From positions 62,001 to 126,000 of the forward strand of contig NZ_SIHY01000001.1 in the NCBI RefSeq assembly GCF_004320535.1: a DNA stretch of 64,000 nucleotides, in the 5' to 3' direction. A program made the translations under genes and the position numbers. The notes beneath the pieces are model-generated. The model was not told the DNA's origin. It worked only from the letters and a program-made list of their open reading frames with translations, and searched no databases. Below, piece after piece: positions 43,637 to 53,422 of the stretch (positions are counted from its first letter, which is position 1; every line of letters begins with the position of its first letter). The DNA is from Arthrobacter sp. S41. Lineage in GTDB: Bacteria; Actinomycetota; Actinomycetes; Actinomycetales; Micrococcaceae.

Positions 43637-46065
43637 CGACGGTGTTCCAGCGGCATTGGAAGAGCTGGGGCAAAACCAGACGGGGGCTTAGGACTGTCAG
43701 CCCAGCGGTCCATCAAAGCTGATACATGGGTTCGTAAAGGATCAGCATCCTCAGGACCTTTTGTTCTATTGAACGTGCAGACCGGAGCGAGGCGCATAGT
43801 GTGGCGGTCACGTTCAAAAAGTTCACCCTCTAGTGCTGGTTCAACAGCCAAATGAAATTGAAATGACTGAGTCGCGCGCGAGGAGCTTTTGATTATCGCC
43901 AGGCCCGGACGGTCCAATTTTGTTGCTGCAGTGGTACCGATAAGCTCAACGGATTCACTCGGATCGTTCACTCGCAAGGCGACGACGGTGTTTATGTTCG
44001 CTCGGGTCTGTCCGGTCAATGTACCCGCGGGTCGTTGCGTACTGAGCAATAGGTGAATGCCCAGAGCCCTTCCGACTGCGGCCAGCCTGTCGATTTTTGG
44101 ACCAGCCAGTGGCAAGGTTTCTACGAACACTCGAAATTCGTCGATAACTACCAATAGCTTTGGTAGTGCCTGTGGCATCGAATCGAGGCTCTGAAATTCT
44201 GCGAGATCGCTGCATCCGCTAGCGGCCAAGATCTTTTCGCGTCGCTGCACTTCATGTTCGAGCTGTTCCACAGTTCGCTGAGCCCCGGCTTCATCCAAGT
44301 CGCTGGCAAAGAGCTGCACATGAGGTAAGTGCTCATAGACGCCAAGTCCTGCGCCACCCTTAAAGTCAATCAGTACGAGGCCTAAGCGCTCAGGGGAGTA
44401 CTGATGTGCAAGGTCGGAGATAACTCGACGCAAAGCTTCTGATTTACCCGAACCTGTCGTGCCGCAAATCAACATGTGTGGTCCATCAGCATCCAAATCA
44501 AGGTTTACTTCTTGTTCCGCCTCGCTGAGTCCGATGCTGGCTCCAAAACCAGTGGCCGAGGGCTGAATGGGAGATAGGACTGACGGATTCGTAGAAGAGC
44601 GCAGACCAACAAACTGTTGTACCAGGCGATCTAATCTCGACAAGCTCAGACGGTGCAATCGTTGCAACACAAAACGTGAATCAGGCAAGCAGGACGTCAA
44701 AGGATCAGGCGCGATCCAATGATTGGCTTGCTCAGAGAGCACTGGGCCCAGACTAATAACCAAGGTATCGGGAAGCGCGACGGGCGGTTTGGCAGTCAAA
44801 TATAGAGTTGTTAGTTCAGAGGATTCGTGCACAGATGACAGGCGGTCAACCGGCTCTGCGAGTGTTGAAATGCGTACATTTGTAATGAGCAACAATGACG
44901 CGGGCAAACAACAGATGCTGGGATCGATGACCAGCCTCAACAAACCTGCATAGATCATCGGCAGAAATCGCGAAACTATGTTGGCTAGGACCTCAGCTGA
45001 AGCAGCATCCTGTTTAGCGACTATTTGCCATACCCCCGGTAGCGGGGCAGCAAACACGGGGCCATGACAAGGCGCATCTGTTTTTGGCCTCGTCAGTTTC
45101 AACCTGAATTTTCGATGTTTTCTGGGGGTCGATTTTTCGGTGCTTTGTGGGTACCAGAGACCTTCACCCCAGACGATGGGCGGTAGCTGCGTCGGTGCGA
45201 TCCCCAAAGCTGCCCCGTCAAGGCCTGCCAGAAGGCTCTGTCCAAGCGCAGCCGCGTACTGAGAACGCGCCTGCACCGCGAGCGCTCGTTGAGCGCGCAT
45301 TGTCTGTTTCCAACGACGTCGTTCGGAAATAACCTGACTAGCAGGAGCCACCGCCATCAAGGCTGAGACACCGCTGATGATCAGAAACAGCATTGAATGC
45401 ATCAAGACTGCCAACAGGACACCGGTCAAAAGCGGAACGAATGCCGCAAGGACTACGGTGACGAGCCGCGAAGCTTCAGGCTTTGCCGGAACCTTGACCT
45501 CAAGTTCGCTGGACGAAACAGGTTTCTTAGATTCAGCGCTCACGGGGTCACCTATGGCGAAGAACGTATTTCCTAAACGAAACGTCGAACCTATGCCCAG
45601 GTCCAAGGATTCGCAGCTGCTTCCGTCCGCACAAAAAATCTTCTGCCCAGCGGAGGCAACGAGTCGCAACCGTCGTGCCGACACAGTGAGCACTGCGTGG
45701 GAGCGAGAAAGCAAAGGGTCTTCTAACCACAAGGGAGCAGAGCGTCCCAGAATATGGTCACCGTGAGTCAGCGGGACCCACGCGCCGGCATCGCGCCCAT
45801 GCACTACGTACAACTTGGTTGATGCGCCATTTCCAACATGCTCGGGGGGAGCATGTGGCAAGTCGCTGAGAACGAGACGTTGATTCGACTGACAAACCCC
45901 TACGGATTCAAGCGGACGGGTGTCGCAGTACCAGCGCTGTCCGGGGAATGCGGACAGTAGCAATGAAGCAAGTTGCTCTCCTGATAACCGTCCAGACATG
46001 TTCAGCTCAAACTGCCGAGGACGTTGGAAATTCCGAGATATCAGCAGAAGTTCGTACCTGGCCAT
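43609..46065 (-). CDS. FHA-domain FtsK/SpoIIIE-type ATPase (type VII secretion EccC-like)
   Basis: 818 residues. The N-terminus carries an FHA-like module (about 100-170: DHILGRSAPLWLEDPLLSRSHAVLTV). Two adjacent TM helices follow (about 200-245), then the FtsK motor with Walker A ICGTTGSGKSEA, LVLIDFKGGAGL, Walker B LLVVIDEFRV and LLLSTQRPAGTL. This layout is that of actinobacterial FtsK-like proteins related to EccC. No WXG100 substrate gene or other eccBDE gene is visible nearby, so true type VII secretion is not shown. It is transcribed away from the cpaF remnant. Confidence 0.82.
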   Translation of the reverse strand: MARYELLLISRNFQRPRQFELNMSGRLSGEQLASLLLSAFPGQRWYCDTRPLESVGVCQSNQRLVLSDLPHAPPEHVGNGASTKLYVVHGRDAGAWVPLTHGDHILGRSAPLWLEDPLLSRSHAVLTVSARRLRLVASAGQKIFCADGSSCESLDLGIGSTFRLGNTFFAIGDPVSAESKKPVSSSELEVKVPAKPEASRLVTVVLAAFVPLLTGVLLAVLMHSMLFLIISGVSALMAVAPASQVISERRRWKQTMRAQRALAVQARSQYAAALGQSLLAGLDGAALGIAPTQLPPIVWGEGLWYPQSTEKSTPRKHRKFRLKLTRPKTDAPCHGPVFAAPLPGVWQIVAKQDAASAEVLANIVSRFLPMIYAGLLRLVIDPSICCLPASLLLITNVRISTLAEPVDRLSSVHESSELTTLYLTAKPPVALPDTLVISLGPVLSEQANHWIAPDPLTSCLPDSRFVLQRLHRLSLSRLDRLVQQFVGLRSSTNPSVLSPIQPSATGFGASIGLSEAEQEVNLDLDADGPHMLICGTTGSGKSEALRRVISDLAHQYSPERLGLVLIDFKGGAGLGVYEHLPHVQLFASDLDEAGAQRTVEQLEHEVQRREKILAASGCSDLAEFQSLDSMPQALPKLLVVIDEFRVFVETLPLAGPKIDRLAAVGRALGIHLLLSTQRPAGTLTGQTRANINTVVALRVNDPSESVELIGTTAATKLDRPGLAIIKSSSRATQSFQFHLAVEPALEGELFERDRHTMRLAPVCTFNRTKGPEDADPLRTHVSALMDRWADSPKPPSGFAPALPMPLEHRRCLRLGRAL

Positions 46066-46327
46066 GAGGTCTCCAGATCAGATTCAGTCGGACTCTTGGA
46101 ACCATAAGAACCTGCTATTCAACCTGCTCGGATAAATAAATTACTGCCTGTGGACATTGGATTTCGGCGGGGTTCAAGGTTATCCACATTCAAAAAAACT
46201 CTTGAAAGCAGGCGAATGTGCCTATAGCATCCCTTTTCATACGTAGATGATTGCTGCACCGACGAGGCGCTCGCCGGTGGTCCCCGACTTCGGGATCCTA
46301 TGACAGGAAAAACAGCAGGAGTAAGTC

Positions 46328-46645
46328 GTGGAAGCATTGTCGATCGTTGAGGATGAAGTCCGAGAGCTGGTTCGGCGGCGGGGATTGGACCCGGCGAAAC
46401 AGCCGACGGTAATCAAGTCATTGATCGAGGAAGTAATTCGCGATTACGACGAGCGGGCTCTCCTAGGTGCAGTTCCGTCGTTGAATTCACTCGACTCGGC
46501 TCGACAAGCGGTCTTTGACAACGTTGCTGGCTTTGGTGCTTTGCAACCACTTTTGGATGATCCGACGGTTGAAGAAATCTGGATCAATGCTCCTCACGAT
46601 CCGGAAAACTACTCCCAAAGTAATTTTCCATTCGAATTACGATGA
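46328..46645 (+). pseudogene. cpaF/tadA pilus ATPase, N-terminal remnant
   Basis: GTG 46328, with AGGAG upstream, starts a normal CpaF N-terminus (EDEVRELVRRRGLD, VIRDYDERALLGAVP, VAGFGALQPLLDDPTVEEIWINAP). Homology stops at about base 46595, after IWINAP. The remaining 17 codons are foreign. A full CpaF has ~400 residues with the Walker motifs downstream, all missing. The gene was cut by the island that follows. Confidence 0.85.
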
Positions 46646-46979
46646 CAACTAGTCGTTGCAGTAATGCATTTGGAGTAACGATACACTGGGCTAGTTTTGG
46701 CAAGTTGCTAGGTCAGCGTGGAGAACCGACTTCTAGGCCGCCAGTAGCTCTTACCTGAAGCCTACTCCACTGCAGCCTTGTCGTTGCCTTTGGGGGCTAA
46801 TTCCATAGTGAGGGTAGTTGGAGTTGGTTCCTGACTGCCCCGTCACAGTTCCGCTTCGACGGATCGTTGAGGTTTCCCTCAGTTCTTTGAAGCGTGCGGT
46901 GATGCCACATCTCCGACGTAACGAAACGTGTAAAGTATCTGATACACCCATTCTTTGATACGAGCAGGAACGAGCGCGC
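46646..46979. other. Left margin of the island and hsd promoter region
   Basis: About 330 bases with no gene. The palindrome GTATCTGATAC lies at 46935-46945 and TGATAC recurs at 46956-46961, just before the hsdM start. These may be operator half-sites. Confidence 0.5.
46935..46945. promoter_or_regulatory. Palindrome upstream of hsdM, candidate operator
   Basis: GTATC-T-GATAC, 34 bases before ATG 46980, with a further TGATAC between it and the start. The operon encodes its own XRE-type protein (53187), an obvious candidate ligand. Confidence 0.35.
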
Positions 46980-48926
46980 ATGACCGACCCTTCGCAGTCC
47001 TCCAGAAAGACGACGGCACGGATCGTCTGGGACACGGCGGATAAGTACCTGAGGAACATCGTTGACGAAGAGGACTACGGCGACTACATCCTCCCGTTCA
47101 CCGTCCTTCGGCGTCTGGAGTGCATGCTTGCCGACACCAAGGAAGAGGTGGTCGAGTACGTCGACAGCTTCGGTGGATTGCCCCAGCACCTCATCGATAT
47201 CGCCGTCAAGGACAAGTTCGGCCTGAGCTTTTATAACGTCTCGCCGCTCGACCTGGCCACCATCGCGTCGGTTGACGACAACGTGGATAAGTCCCTCAAG
47301 AGCTACATCGACGGATTCTCGAACAACATCGCCGACGTCTGGGTATCGTTCGAATTCAATCGGCGCGCGAAGGTACTGGCCGACGCCAATCGCCTCCATG
47401 CCGTAGTCAAGCACTTCTCCACGCTCGACCTCAGCCCCGTCAGTCTCGGCAACACAGGCATGGGCGACGTCTTTGAGGACGTCATGTACCGCGCCTTCAA
47501 CAAGAAGGGCAAGGCCGCCGGCAACTTCTACACCCCGCGAGACGCCATCAAGCTGATGGTTGACATCCTTATCGCGAACGATGACGAAACCATTGCCTCA
47601 GACTATGCGGCGCGCTCCGTCTACGACCCGACAGCTGGCTCGGGCGGCATGCTGCTCATTGCGCAGGAGGCGCTGAAGCGCACCAATGAGAAGGTCGACG
47701 TCACGCTCTACGGTCAGGAGCTCATGCCGTCTGCCTACGCGCTCGGCAAGGCGGATCTGTTGATCCAGGGTGGACGCCCCGACGCGATCAAGCAGGGGAA
47801 CACCCTAATTGAGGACCTCTACAAAGGGCAGACATTCGACTATGTTCTTTCGAATCCGCCGTTCGGCAAGGACTGGTCAGCTGATGAAGAGATGGTTCGG
47901 TCGGAGGCCAAGACGGAGGGCTCGCGCTTCAGCCATGGCCTACCAAGCACGTCCGACGGTCAAATGCTCTTCTTGGCGCACTGCGCATCGAAGCTGAGTC
48001 CAGCTGGTAAAAATGGCCAGGGGGGTCGTGCGGCGGTGGTCTCGAACGCGTCGCCGCTGTTCGCAGCTGACAACGGGCCCAGTGCGATACGGCAGTGGCT
48101 CCTTGAAGAGGATCTGATCGACGCGATTATTGCCCTGCCCGGAGACATGTTCTACGGAACGGGCATTGCGACTTACGTCTGGTTCCTGGATACCAACAAG
48201 AGCCCCGAGCGCCAGGGTAAGATCCAGCTCATCAATGGCTCGGGCCAGTGGTCGCAACTTCGCAGACCCATGGGTGAAAAACGTCGCGAGATGCGGCAGA
48301 AGCAACGCGAGATCCTGGTCAAGGCGTATGAGGCTTTCGAATATGCAGACCCAGCCATCTCTCGCGTCCTGACGCCGAACGATTTCATGTTTCGCGACGT
48401 GCCCGTATTCAAGCAAGCCCGACTGGCTACTCAATTCAGCGACGACGTTGTTCACGCGCTGCAAAGCCGCAAAGACTTCAGCGAGGGTCATGTGGCGGTA
48501 CTGAAGTCGCTCGATGGCACTCCGTGGAATGACCTTCCGCAAACGTTTCCCGCCGCTGCGAAACAAGCAGGCCTGAAGGTCCCGATGGGACTTGTTGATG
48601 CCGCAATGTCAGCTCTGGCGACACCTGACGAGTCGGCACCTCTTGCGGTTACACGAAAGGGGATGCCGGTTGTCGCAGATGGGTGGAAGCTCATGGAGCG
48701 AATTCCGATGACCGAAGACGTGGATAATCACATGAAGCAACATGTGCTGCCGTTTTCTCATGACGCCCAGTGGGACGTGAGCAAAGCCAAGAACGGGAAC
48801 GAGATTCCGTTCACGCGTTTCTTCTTCGAACCCAAGGAGACACGCTCCATTGCGGAGATTGACACTGACATAGCCCGACTCATGGGCGAACTTTCTTCTA
48901 TGTTTACGGCGGTGCACGAGGGATGA
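46980..48926 (+). CDS. hsdM: Type I restriction-modification DNA methyltransferase subunit
   Basis: 648 residues. Transfers methyl from SAM to adenine at the N6 position in the target sequence given by HsdS. An N-terminal helical HsdM_N region (about 10-160; IVWDTADKYLRNIV) precedes the methyltransferase domain with the SAM motif DPTAGSGGML (from 216) and the catalytic NPPF (292-295). The C-terminal ~130 residues extend beyond the catalytic domain. It overlaps hsdS by four bases. Confidence 0.95.
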   Translation: MTDPSQSSRKTTARIVWDTADKYLRNIVDEEDYGDYILPFTVLRRLECMLADTKEEVVEYVDSFGGLPQHLIDIAVKDKFGLSFYNVSPLDLATIASVDDNVDKSLKSYIDGFSNNIADVWVSFEFNRRAKVLADANRLHAVVKHFSTLDLSPVSLGNTGMGDVFEDVMYRAFNKKGKAAGNFYTPRDAIKLMVDILIANDDETIASDYAARSVYDPTAGSGGMLLIAQEALKRTNEKVDVTLYGQELMPSAYALGKADLLIQGGRPDAIKQGNTLIEDLYKGQTFDYVLSNPPFGKDWSADEEMVRSEAKTEGSRFSHGLPSTSDGQMLFLAHCASKLSPAGKNGQGGRAAVVSNASPLFAADNGPSAIRQWLLEEDLIDAIIALPGDMFYGTGIATYVWFLDTNKSPERQGKIQLINGSGQWSQLRRPMGEKRREMRQKQREILVKAYEAFEYADPAISRVLTPNDFMFRDVPVFKQARLATQFSDDVVHALQSRKDFSEGHVAVLKSLDGTPWNDLPQTFPAAAKQAGLKVPMGLVDAAMSALATPDESAPLAVTRKGMPVVADGWKLMERIPMTEDVDNHMKQHVLPFSHDAQWDVSKAKNGNEIPFTRFFFEPKETRSIAEIDTDIARLMGELSSMFTAVHEG

Positions 48927-50077
48927 GCGCTCCGGCAGATTGGAAGTCGGTCCCCTTCTGGTCGCTCTTCCAGCGCAAAAAGACGGTGGGGTTCCCTGCC
49001 GAGGAGCTCTTGTCGGTCTATCGCGATTACGGAGTGATCAGGAAATTAGACCGGGATGATAACTGGAATCGCGCTGGCAAAGATCTTGCCGCCTATCAAC
49101 TTGTCGAGCCCGGCGACTTGGTGTTGAACAAGATGAAGACTTGGCAGGGATCGCTTGGAGTTTCCCGTCACCGTGGTATTGTCTCGCCAGCTTATTTTGT
49201 CTACAAACCGCAAACCGAAGACGATCAGCGTTTCCTTCACCATACCTTGCGATCCAGCCATCATGTCAGCTATTACGCAAGCATCTCCAAGGGAATCCGC
49301 CCCAATCAGTGGGACCTTCAGCCGGAGATGCTTGATTTAATGCACGTGTTTTTACCGGACATTGATACTCAACGAGCGATTGCCGACAAGTTGGACCGAA
49401 CTGAGCAGATAATTGCTGGCCTTGATGAGCTAACACGCGAGTTGAAGACACGAACAAACGTCAGCTTCGCCGAGTTAGGTCGAAAACTTGTAGCACCCGG
49501 CGAAAAGGTTCAGCTGGGACTTCTGTTAAAGAAGCAAACACGCGAAGCGTCATCTGACGATGGGGTTGTAACGGCGTTCAGAGATGGCCAAGTTGCGTTG
49601 CGGTCTCGCAGGCGCGAATCCGGGTTTACTATGTCTGCCAATGAAGCTGGCTATCAGGGAGTCGAGGCTGGCGACTTCGTTTTTCACGGTCTTGACGGGT
49701 TCGCCGGCGCAGTTGGTGTCTCTGAAGACAGAGGTAAGGTGAGTCCCGTATGTCATGTCTGTTCCGCGACTAACCTTACCTCCGAACGTTTTATGGCTTG
49801 GGCAATTCGTGCACTGTCTTTGAACGGATACATCGAGGCACATTCGTTCTCTGTGCGGCAACGGTCCGTCGACTTCCGCAGTTGGGAAACGTTCGCGAGG
49901 CTTCCGCTGAAATATTTCCCACTCGAAGAGCAACAGTACTTCGTCGATCATTTGGATAACGTCAACGGAAAAATCAACCAGATGCTCGCGAAGATTGCAG
50001 AGTTGAAAGCGCTATTACTAGAGCGACGTTCCGCCTTCATTTCCGAGGTCGTTACCGTGAAGAAGGAAGAGGTCTAA
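48923..50077 (+). CDS. hsdS: Type I restriction-modification specificity subunit
   Basis: 384 residues. Two target-recognition domains (about 1-140 and 195-345), each followed by a helical spacer: LPDIDTQRAIADKLDRTEQI-IAGLDELTREL and FPLEEQQYFVDHLDNVNGKI-NQMLAKIAELKALL. The DNA in the recognition domains appears more AT-rich than hsdM and hsdR, as usual for this subunit. It determines the bipartite target sequence. The stop and the hsdR start overlap (TAATG). Confidence 0.93.
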   Translation: MSAPADWKSVPFWSLFQRKKTVGFPAEELLSVYRDYGVIRKLDRDDNWNRAGKDLAAYQLVEPGDLVLNKMKTWQGSLGVSRHRGIVSPAYFVYKPQTEDDQRFLHHTLRSSHHVSYYASISKGIRPNQWDLQPEMLDLMHVFLPDIDTQRAIADKLDRTEQIIAGLDELTRELKTRTNVSFAELGRKLVAPGEKVQLGLLLKKQTREASSDDGVVTAFRDGQVALRSRRRESGFTMSANEAGYQGVEAGDFVFHGLDGFAGAVGVSEDRGKVSPVCHVCSATNLTSERFMAWAIRALSLNGYIEAHSFSVRQRSVDFRSWETFARLPLKYFPLEEQQYFVDHLDNVNGKINQMLAKIAELKALLLERRSAFISEVVTVKKEEV

Positions 50078-53000
50078 TGCGCTATGCTCAACTGATGGAG
50101 CTCGAGTTCGAGAGCAACCTCTGCTCTGAGCTGGCCGAACGCGGTTGGCTCTACGAAAACGACGGCAAGCCAATTGATTGGGACATCGGGCTCGCAATGG
50201 TACCTGCCGATGCCGTCCACTGGCTGGCCTCGCAATACCCGGACGAGTACGCAAAAGCCGTACCCGGCGACCTGTTTGGTGAAGAGAAAGCAGATAAGGA
50301 GCGAAAGCTCTTAAATCACATCACTAAGGAGCTCTCCAAATCAACACGGATGGACCCGACGACCGGACACCCGGTCGGTGGGCTGCTCGGCGTGCTGCGC
50401 AAGGGTTTCTCCTATGCGCAAATAGGCCATCCTACAGCGAAGTTCGGCCCGATGATGGCGTTCCCGCCGGCGAACTCAAATCTCGCCGAGGTCGTCGAAG
50501 CCGCTGCGGCGGTGCGTCTGCGAGTCCTGCGCCAGGTTCGTTTCGACACGAAGACCAACGAGAGCATCGACGTCGTACTGCTCGCCAACGGCCTGCCGAT
50601 CGTGACGATGGAGCTGAAGACCGACAACACCCAGACCGTCAACGATGCGATCCGCCAGTACAAGGAAGACCGCAAACCAGGCGGGAGCCGTCCGCTGCTC
50701 GCGCCCGGCCGTGCGCTCGTACATTTCGCTGTCTCCAACGATCTCGTTTACATGACGACCAAGCTGCAGGGCGGTGACACCGTCTTCCTGCCTTTCAACC
50801 AGGGCAGCGAGGGGCACGGCGGCAACCCGCCTTCTGACACAGGCTCCTCGACGAACTACCTGTGGCGCGAGATTCTCGCCCGTCCGATGCTCATGCGCGT
50901 CCTCAAGGACTTTGCGCTCTTCGAGCCCGACAAGTCCGGCAAAAAGGGCGAGGGACGCCTCGTCTTCCCACGATTCCACCAGCTGCGAGCGGTCGAGCGC
51001 GTGGTCGCCGACATCGAGGCCAACGGGACGGGCAAGCGCTACCTAATTTGGCACTCTGCCGGTTCCGGCAAGACCAAGACGATCGCCTGGCTCAGCCACC
51101 GTCTGATCCGACACGTGGGCGCGGACTCCAAGTCGACCTTCGACTCCGTCATCGTCGTCACAGACCGCACGGTCCTCGACGAGAACATACGAGACGACAT
51201 GAACCTCGTGCAGTCGAGCAAGGGCCTCGTAGTGTCCGTGGGTGAGAAGTCCGGAGCGAAGTCGCCGCAGCTGAAGAAGGCCCTGATCGACGGCGACCAC
51301 ATCATCACCTGCACCCTGCAGACCTTCCCCGAGGTCATGAAGCTCATCGAAGACAGCCAGGAGCTGCGAGGCCGGCGCTGGGCGGTTGTCGCCGATGAGG
51401 CTCATTCATCGCAAACCGGCTCCGCCGCCAAGAAGCTCAAGGAGCTCCTCGTCGACGTCGAGGTAGATCCCGATGAGGACATCAGCGCCGACGACCTGCT
51501 TGCCGCCAAGGACTCAGCCATCGCGGCTGCGGCGAACATCACCTTCGTCGCGCTCACCGCGACTCCGAAGGCCAAGACCCTGCGCCTCTTCGGCACGCAG
51601 CGCGACGATCGATGGGAAGCCTTCGATACCTACACGATGGCCCAGGCGATCGAGGAGGGCTTCATCCTCGATGTGCTGACCAACTACTCGACCTACGACA
51701 TGTTCCTCCGTGTCAAAAACGCGCTCGACGGCGATGATTCAGAGAGCGACATCCAAGTCAATACAGGAGAAGCGGTCTCAAGCATCGTCCGCTACGCGAG
51801 GCTCCACCCGACGGCGATCGCACAGAAGGTCCGCGTCGTGGTCGAGCACTTCCGGCGCAATGTGCAGCCGCTCCTCGGCGGCGAGGCGCGGGCCATGGTG
51901 GTGACGAGCTCACGCGTTGAGGCGCTGAGCTGGTCGCGGAAGATGGACGCCTACATCGCCGAGAAGGGGTACGACCTGCACACGCTCGCGGCGTTCTCGG
52001 GCTCGCTCACCGATGAAGACGGCGAAAGCGTCACCGAGGTTGCCGTGAACGGCGTGAGCGACGTCGGGAGAGCTTTCCGCGAGCAGGGCATCTATCGCGT
52101 CCTCATCGTCGCGAACAAGTTCCAAACTGGCTTCGATGAGCCTCGGCTGATGGCCATGTACGTCGACAAGAAGCTCTCTGGTGTTGCTACGGTGCAGACC
52201 CTTTCGCGGTTGAATCGGATCTACCCCGGCAAGACAGCGCCGATGGTTGTGGATTTCCGCAACATTCCGGCGAGCGTCCAGTCGGATTTCAAGCTCTACT
52301 ATTCCGATGCGCATGTCGACGGCGACGTCGATCCCAATGCGCTCATCACCGTGGGCGAACGTCTGGACACCTCTGGGCTGTACACGCATGAGGAGATGAA
52401 TGCCGTCGCCGACGCCTTTCTCACAGTCCTCGGTGGCGAGGTGATCGCCAAGGTCCTGTCGCCAATCAAGAACCGCTGGACGGGCCAGTGGAGACAGGCT
52501 GTGCTGTCAAAGGACAAGAAGCAGAAGGAAGAGCTGGAAACGTTCCGTGCCGACGTGCTCGGGTACCGCAACGCCTGGCAGTTTCTCAGCCAGATCGTCG
52601 ACTACCAAGATCCCGATCTGCACCGTCGCGCAATCCTCGCGACCCTGCTTGGGCGAAATCTCCACACCGACGGCGACGACCGCGACGACAGCTTCCTCGA
52701 GGGAGTGCAGCTCTCGGGAGTCAAGCTCGTACCGTCTGCAATAGAAGAGGATCATTCGCTCAGCGAAGGAAATAACGAGGGTATCAAGCTTCCCATCTTC
52801 GACGGGGAGCGAAGCGGCAGCTCCGCGCCGAAGAAGGGTCCGCTCGACGAGGCCATCGAAAAGGTCAACGAGATGTTCAAGGCCAAGGGAGTCGAAGTCA
52901 GTCCTGAAAGCGTCTCGGGCTTCATCACGACCTTCTGGGGCTTCCTCGATGAGAACGAAGAGGCAGTGGCGATGGCAAGGAACAACACCGTCGCCCAGCT

Positions 53001-53190
53001 CAAGGCCTCCGAAGGATTCAGCACTGCTGTCGGGCTTGCCGTCCTTAAGACGGTGAACGAGTCCAAGGAGATCCAGTCGTACATGGCGGATCCGGCCTTC
53101 ATTGGCCAGATCGCGGACATCGCCGCGGATGCGCTCCATGCTCAGCACCGTGTCGATGCGGGTGAGGGATCCGAGGAGCAAAGGACATGA
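50077..53190 (+). CDS. hsdR: Type I restriction-modification endonuclease/translocase subunit
   Basis: 1037 residues. N-terminal PD-(D/E)XK nuclease (about 130-200) with IDVVLLANGLPIVTMELK, then an SF2 translocase: Walker A HSAGSGKTKT (about 325), DEAHSSQTG (about 440), TALTATPKAK, KFQTGFDEPRL and QTLSRLNRI. The C-terminal helical region follows. It cuts unmethylated DNA after ATP-driven translocation. The start overlaps hsdS and the stop overlaps the next gene (ATGA), so the operon is fully coupled. Confidence 0.95.
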   Translation: MRYAQLMELEFESNLCSELAERGWLYENDGKPIDWDIGLAMVPADAVHWLASQYPDEYAKAVPGDLFGEEKADKERKLLNHITKELSKSTRMDPTTGHPVGGLLGVLRKGFSYAQIGHPTAKFGPMMAFPPANSNLAEVVEAAAAVRLRVLRQVRFDTKTNESIDVVLLANGLPIVTMELKTDNTQTVNDAIRQYKEDRKPGGSRPLLAPGRALVHFAVSNDLVYMTTKLQGGDTVFLPFNQGSEGHGGNPPSDTGSSTNYLWREILARPMLMRVLKDFALFEPDKSGKKGEGRLVFPRFHQLRAVERVVADIEANGTGKRYLIWHSAGSGKTKTIAWLSHRLIRHVGADSKSTFDSVIVVTDRTVLDENIRDDMNLVQSSKGLVVSVGEKSGAKSPQLKKALIDGDHIITCTLQTFPEVMKLIEDSQELRGRRWAVVADEAHSSQTGSAAKKLKELLVDVEVDPDEDISADDLLAAKDSAIAAAANITFVALTATPKAKTLRLFGTQRDDRWEAFDTYTMAQAIEEGFILDVLTNYSTYDMFLRVKNALDGDDSESDIQVNTGEAVSSIVRYARLHPTAIAQKVRVVVEHFRRNVQPLLGGEARAMVVTSSRVEALSWSRKMDAYIAEKGYDLHTLAAFSGSLTDEDGESVTEVAVNGVSDVGRAFREQGIYRVLIVANKFQTGFDEPRLMAMYVDKKLSGVATVQTLSRLNRIYPGKTAPMVVDFRNIPASVQSDFKLYYSDAHVDGDVDPNALITVGERLDTSGLYTHEEMNAVADAFLTVLGGEVIAKVLSPIKNRWTGQWRQAVLSKDKKQKEELETFRADVLGYRNAWQFLSQIVDYQDPDLHRRAILATLLGRNLHTDGDDRDDSFLEGVQLSGVKLVPSAIEEDHSLSEGNNEGIKLPIFDGERSGSSAPKKGPLDEAIEKVNEMFKAKGVEVSPESVSGFITTFWGFLDENEEAVAMARNNTVAQLKASEGFSTAVGLAVLKTVNESKEIQSYMADPAFIGQIADIAADALHAQHRVDAGEGSEEQRT

Positions 53191-53387
53191 GCAATGAGCC
53201 TGAGATGAACTTCGGCGACGTGATCCGGGAAGCGCGCAAGAAGCATGGATGGTCGCAGGGAGAACTCGGAGAGCGTGCCGGGGTCTCCCGCCCCACCATC
53301 GCCCGCGTCGAAGGGAACAACGATGTCACGACAGCGACTATCGCGAAGATTGCCGAGGCGCTCGGCCTGAAACTCGAGCTGAAATGA
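53187..53387 (+). CDS. XRE-family HTH regulator of the hsd operon
   Basis: 66 residues, essentially one HTH domain: FGDVIREARKKHGWSQGELG, AGVSRPTIARVEGN, TIAKIAEALGLKLEL. The ATG overlaps the hsdR stop. It may be a controller protein timing hsd expression; palindromic TGATAC sites lie upstream of hsdM. Confidence 0.88.
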   Translation: MSNEPEMNFGDVIREARKKHGWSQGELGERAGVSRPTIARVEGNNDVTTATIAKIAEALGLKLELK

Positions 53388-53422
53388 GAACGGTCTAGCG
53401 ATGCTCAGGAAGGAGCACATCG

